Assembly: GCA_035575235.1 (NCBI GenBank)
Contig: DATLYA010000268.1
Coordinates: 1-34,307 of the forward strand
From: SYOC01 sp035575235
GTDB taxonomy: Bacteria > Desulfobacterota > Binatia > Bin18
DNA length: 34,307 bases
Direction: 5' to 3'
Below, in pieces: positions 31,821 to 34,307 of the stretch. The notes under the pieces are model-generated. The model was given only the letters and a program-made list of their open reading frames with translations, did not search any database and was not told the origin of the DNA. A program made the position numbers and the translations under genes. Position 1 is the stretch's first letter. Each line of letters begins with the position of its first letter.

Positions 31821-34307
31821 ATGCAATGTGCGAGCTGCGGCAGTGAAAATCGAACGGGCGCGAAATTCTGCGACGAGTGTGGCGCTCCGTTGCCGTTGCC
31901 GTGCCTGTCGTGCGGCGCCGAGAATCGCCCAGGCGCGAAGTTTTGTAACGAGTGTGGCGCATCGCTCACGCAGCAGTCTAGCGTCCAGCGTCCAGAGCCA
32001 AACCGACAAAGTCTAGCGTCTAGCGTCCAGGGCCTAGGGTCAGAGGACCAAAAGCGAGCTTCCACCACTCAGACTCTAGACGCTAGATTGAACGACTCTA
32101 GACCGACTTCCGCCGAGCGACGCCAACTCACCGTCATGTTCTGTGATCTGGTCGGCTCGACCGCGCTCTCGGAGCAACTCGATCCCGAGGAGTTACGCGA
32201 CGTCGTACGCAACTATCAAGCGCTCTGCGCCGAGGTGATAGATCGCTATGAGGGTCATATTGCCCAGTACCTGGGAGATGGCTTGCTCGTCTACTTTGGT
32301 TATCCCATGGCGCACGAAGATGATGCGGCGCGCGCCGTGCGATCAGGGTTAGAGATTGTTCAGGCGTTGCGCTCCCAGGTTCTCTCCCCCTTGAAGGGAA
32401 CGGGACAGGGAGAAGGTAAGCAGCTCCGACAATGGCAGGATACTCCTCACCCTAGCCCTCTCCCCAGAAGGGAGAGGGGATTACAAGTCCGCATCGGCAT
32501 CCACACTGGTCAAGTCGTTGTAGGTGAAATAGGCGGCGGGAGCAAACGCGAACACCTCGCCTTGGGCGATACTCCGAATATTGCCGCGCGGCTGCAAGGC
32601 TTAGCTGAACCAGACACTGTCGTGCTGAGCGCCGCGACACAACGTTTAGTCGCCCGGCTATTCATCTGCCAGGATCTTGGTTTCCATACGCTCAAAGGCG
32701 CCTCGACGCCAACTCAGGTTTATCAGGTTATCCGCGAGAGCGGCGCGCACGATCGCTTTGAAGCCGAGGTCAGCGCCGGATTGACGCCATTGACGGGGAG
32801 AGAAGAAGAACTCGCTTTGTTGTGGCGACGCTGGGAACAGGCGAAAGAAGGCGAAGGGCAAGTCGTGTTGGTGAGCGGCGAGCCTGGTATCGGCAAGTCC
32901 CGCTTGCTGCGAGAGTTCCATGAGCGCGTGCGACGTGAAGGAGTCACGCCGATTGAATTTCACTGCTCCCCTTATCATCAAAACAGCGCGTTCTATCCCA
33001 TTGTCACCTGTTTACAGCGAGTCTTACAGTCCAACCGGGATGATGCCCCAGAAGAGAAACTACGGAAGCTGGAGGTAGAGGTGCGGCGCGCTCTGCCTCT
33101 TCAACCGGACACCATTCCTCTGCTCGCGTCCTTGTTGTCGTTGCCACACCCTGCCGGCGCTTCCCCCCTCAATCTTAGCCCGCAACGGCAGAAGCAAAAG
33201 ACCCAAGAAGCTTTAGTCGCCTGGTTGTTGAAGGAAGCAGAACATCAAGCAGTGTTATGCTCGTGGGAAGATCTGCATTGGGCCGACCCCTCGACCTTAG
33301 AGTTCCTGCACCTGCTTATTGCACAAGCGCCAACCGCTCGCCTTTGTTTACTGCTGACGTGCCGGCCCGAATTCACGGCTCCCTGGGGGGCATGTTCACA
33401 CCTGAGCCATCTCACCGTGAGCCGATTAGGGCGTAGTCAAGCAGCCCGCATGGTCGCAAATGTCGCTGAAGGTCAACAACTACCGGAAGAAATCATGCGA
33501 CAGATCATTGCGAAAACAGATGGGGTGCCGTTGTTTGTGGAAGAGCTCACCAAGAGTGTCATGGAATCCCTGAGGGCGATGCAGGCGCCACCCCTCCAGT
33601 TAACCATTCCCGCAACGCTACACGACTCCCTCATGGCCCGCCTGGACCGACTCGATACAGCCAAAGAAGTCGCCCAACTCGGCGCAGTCATGGGGCGCGA
33701 GTTCTCTTATGAATTACTGCACGCTCTCTCACCGTTGCCGGCAGAGGCGCTCCAGCAAGCCTTGCACCGTCTGCTCGAGGCGGAGCTCATTTATCAACAC
33801 GGTCTGACGCCGCAGGCGCGCTACATCTTCAAACATGCGCTCATACAAGACGCTGCCTACCAATCACTCCTGAAAAGCACGCGGCAACAGTATCACCGGC
33901 AGATTGCCCAGGTGTTGGAAGATCGCTTCGCCGAAATTAACGAGAACCAGCCCGAGTTGTTAGCGCATCACTACACCGAGGCGGGTTTAGTCGAGCGCGC
34001 GCTTCCGTATTGGCGGCAAGCAGGTGAGCAAGCCAGTCAGCGCTCGGCCCATGTGGAGGCGGTGGCCCATTTCACCCAGGGGCTGGAGGCGCTGAAGGCC
34101 TTGCCGGCTACTCCGGAGCGCGTTCACCAAGAGCTTGCCCTACAGCTCGCCTTGCGCGACGCCCTGGTGGTTGTCCACGGCTATACCGCCCCAGAAGTGG
34201 AAAAAACCGTTCTTCGGGCTCGGAAACTGTGCCAGCAGCTCAGAGAGACTCCCCAGCTCTTTCCGGTGCTGTTTCGCTTGTGGGGATTTTATATTAACCG
34301 GGGGGAG
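31821..34307 (+). CDS. Zinc-ribbon / class III nucleotide cyclase / AAA ATPase regulator (3' end outside window)
   Basis: 829 codons are open from ATG 31821 (GAGAGGTAG upstream) to the window end. Residues 1-46 hold two zinc ribbons (Cys3/6/17/20 and Cys28/31/42/45). Residues 98-305 are a class III cyclase domain with metal Asp109 (MFCDLVGSTALS) and Asp153 (YLGDGLLVYFGYP), plus the transition-state region ALGDTPNIAARLQ (Asn253, Arg257). Walker A, GEPGIGKS, is at 353-360, with a Walker B-like WEDLHWADPS later, then a long helical region as in the adenylate cyclase/ATPase family. Two in-frame repeat inserts interrupt it: residues 52-95 (between zinc ribbons and cyclase) and about 185-220 (inside the cyclase domain). 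The C-terminal TPR-type part is beyond the window. Confidence 0.93.
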   Translation, partial: MQCASCGSENRTGAKFCDECGAPLPLPCLSCGAENRPGAKFCNECGASLTQQSSVQRPEPNRQSLASSVQGLGSEDQKRASTTQTLDARLNDSRPTSAERRQLTVMFCDLVGSTALSEQLDPEELRDVVRNYQALCAEVIDRYEGHIAQYLGDGLLVYFGYPMAHEDDAARAVRSGLEIVQALRSQVLSPLKGTGQGEGKQLRQWQDTPHPSPLPRRERGLQVRIGIHTGQVVVGEIGGGSKREHLALGDTPNIAARLQGLAEPDTVVLSAATQRLVARLFICQDLGFHTLKGASTPTQVYQVIRESGAHDRFEAEVSAGLTPLTGREEELALLWRRWEQAKEGEGQVVLVSGEPGIGKSRLLREFHERVRREGVTPIEFHCSPYHQNSAFYPIVTCLQRVLQSNRDDAPEEKLRKLEVEVRRALPLQPDTIPLLASLLSLPHPAGASPLNLSPQRQKQKTQEALVAWLLKEAEHQAVLCSWEDLHWADPSTLEFLHLLIAQAPTARLCLLLTCRPEFTAPWGACSHLSHLTVSRLGRSQAARMVANVAEGQQLPEEIMRQIIAKTDGVPLFVEELTKSVMESLRAMQAPPLQLTIPATLHDSLMARLDRLDTAKEVAQLGAVMGREFSYELLHALSPLPAEALQQALHRLLEAELIYQHGLTPQARYIFKHALIQDAAYQSLLKSTRQQYHRQIAQVLEDRFAEINENQPELLAHHYTEAGLVERALPYWRQAGEQASQRSAHVEAVAHFTQGLEALKALPATPERVHQELALQLALRDALVVVHGYTAPEVEKTVLRARKLCQQLRETPQLFPVLFRLWGFYINRGE
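31974..32105. repeat. Short-word tract (tctagcgtccag) inside the cyclase gene
   Basis: Within the coding sequence, copies of gtctagcgtctagcgtccag and the inverse actctagacgctagat alternate, with agactctaga and gactctagac. They encode the Ser/Gln-rich linker SSVQRPEPNRQSLASSVQGL, continuing to about residue 95. The tract stays in frame. Confidence 0.65.
32373..32480. repeat. Palindromic element inserted in frame in the cyclase domain
   Basis: ttctctccc (32380-32388) pairs with gggagaa (32408-32414), and ccctctccc pairs with gggagaggg around 32455-32477. The sequence cctcaccctagccctctccc is the style of widespread intergenic palindromes. It adds roughly 25-30 residues between EIVQAL and LQVRIGIHTG. 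Confidence 0.6.

Noticed and set aside
31740..32009. 90-codon N-terminal extension of the LLM oxidoreductase
   Set aside because: It is antisense to the zinc ribbons of the cyclase gene and follows no family pattern; ATG 31739 has an ideal Shine-Dalgarno.
32452..33691. Minus-strand open frames at 32452-32981 and 33473-33691
   Set aside because: They are antisense shadows of the long cyclase/AAA reading frame, which is supported by its zinc, cyclase and Walker motifs.

Overview
This is a chromosomal window, about 55-58% GC by eye, from a bacterium I cannot place firmly. The mix of genes (CaiB/BaiF CoA-transferase, LLM flavin monooxygenase, MaoC half-hotdog pair, SMP-30, D-aminoacylase-like amidohydrolase, PQQ alcohol dehydrogenase with a DUF1302 outer-membrane protein, zinc-ribbon cyclase/AAA regulator) resembles uncultured Binatota-, Tectomicrobia- or Desulfobacterota-like soil and marine lineages. 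That placement is inference. No phage, transposase, CRISPR array or integrative element is visible.

Layout. 1-2586 (minus strand): panB, panC, smpB and the 5' part of ssrA (tmRNA), joining pantothenate synthesis to ribosome rescue. 2983-6572: nagZ, an FAD amine oxidoreductase and a DUF6922-like/AbiEii toxin-antitoxin pair. 6883-13740: a winged-helix SAM methyltransferase, mtnA, an archaeal-type nicotinate phosphoribosyltransferase, a membrane-anchored protein, a MetE-like zinc methyltransferase, a small membrane protein and an SMP-30 protein. 13914-16500: a CoA-transferase, then a gene graveyard holding three broken fragments and several palindromes. 16528-21570: a low-complexity two-domain protein, an unusual Shine-Dalgarno plus micro-ORF, an ABC1/UbiB-like kinase, two unknown proteins and holA. 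21720-27774: an amidohydrolase, a DUF1302 outer-membrane protein and, divergently, a Tat-exported Rieske protein followed 10 bp later by a PQQ dehydrogenase. 27771-31739: 5-formyl-THF cyclo-ligase, two MaoC-type half dehydratases, VOC and NTF2-like proteins and an LLM oxidoreductase. 31821-end: a large zinc-ribbon/cyclase/AAA regulator that runs off the window.

Two things stand out. First, intergenic spaces are repeatedly filled with short-word tracts. Each locus has its own 6-12 base word, repeated directly and inverted so that it can fold into a hairpin. Some tracts, and a GC-rich palindromic element, lie inside reading frames: two in-frame insertions in the cyclase gene, and the C-terminal tails of the MaoC and VOC proteins. 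Second, the Rieske/PQQ-dehydrogenase pair, divergent from a DUF1302 gene, suggests a periplasmic alcohol-oxidising system. The dehydrogenase carries the lanthanide-type Asp and lacks the usual vicinal cysteines, and a Rieske protein takes the place where a cytochrome cL gene would be expected.
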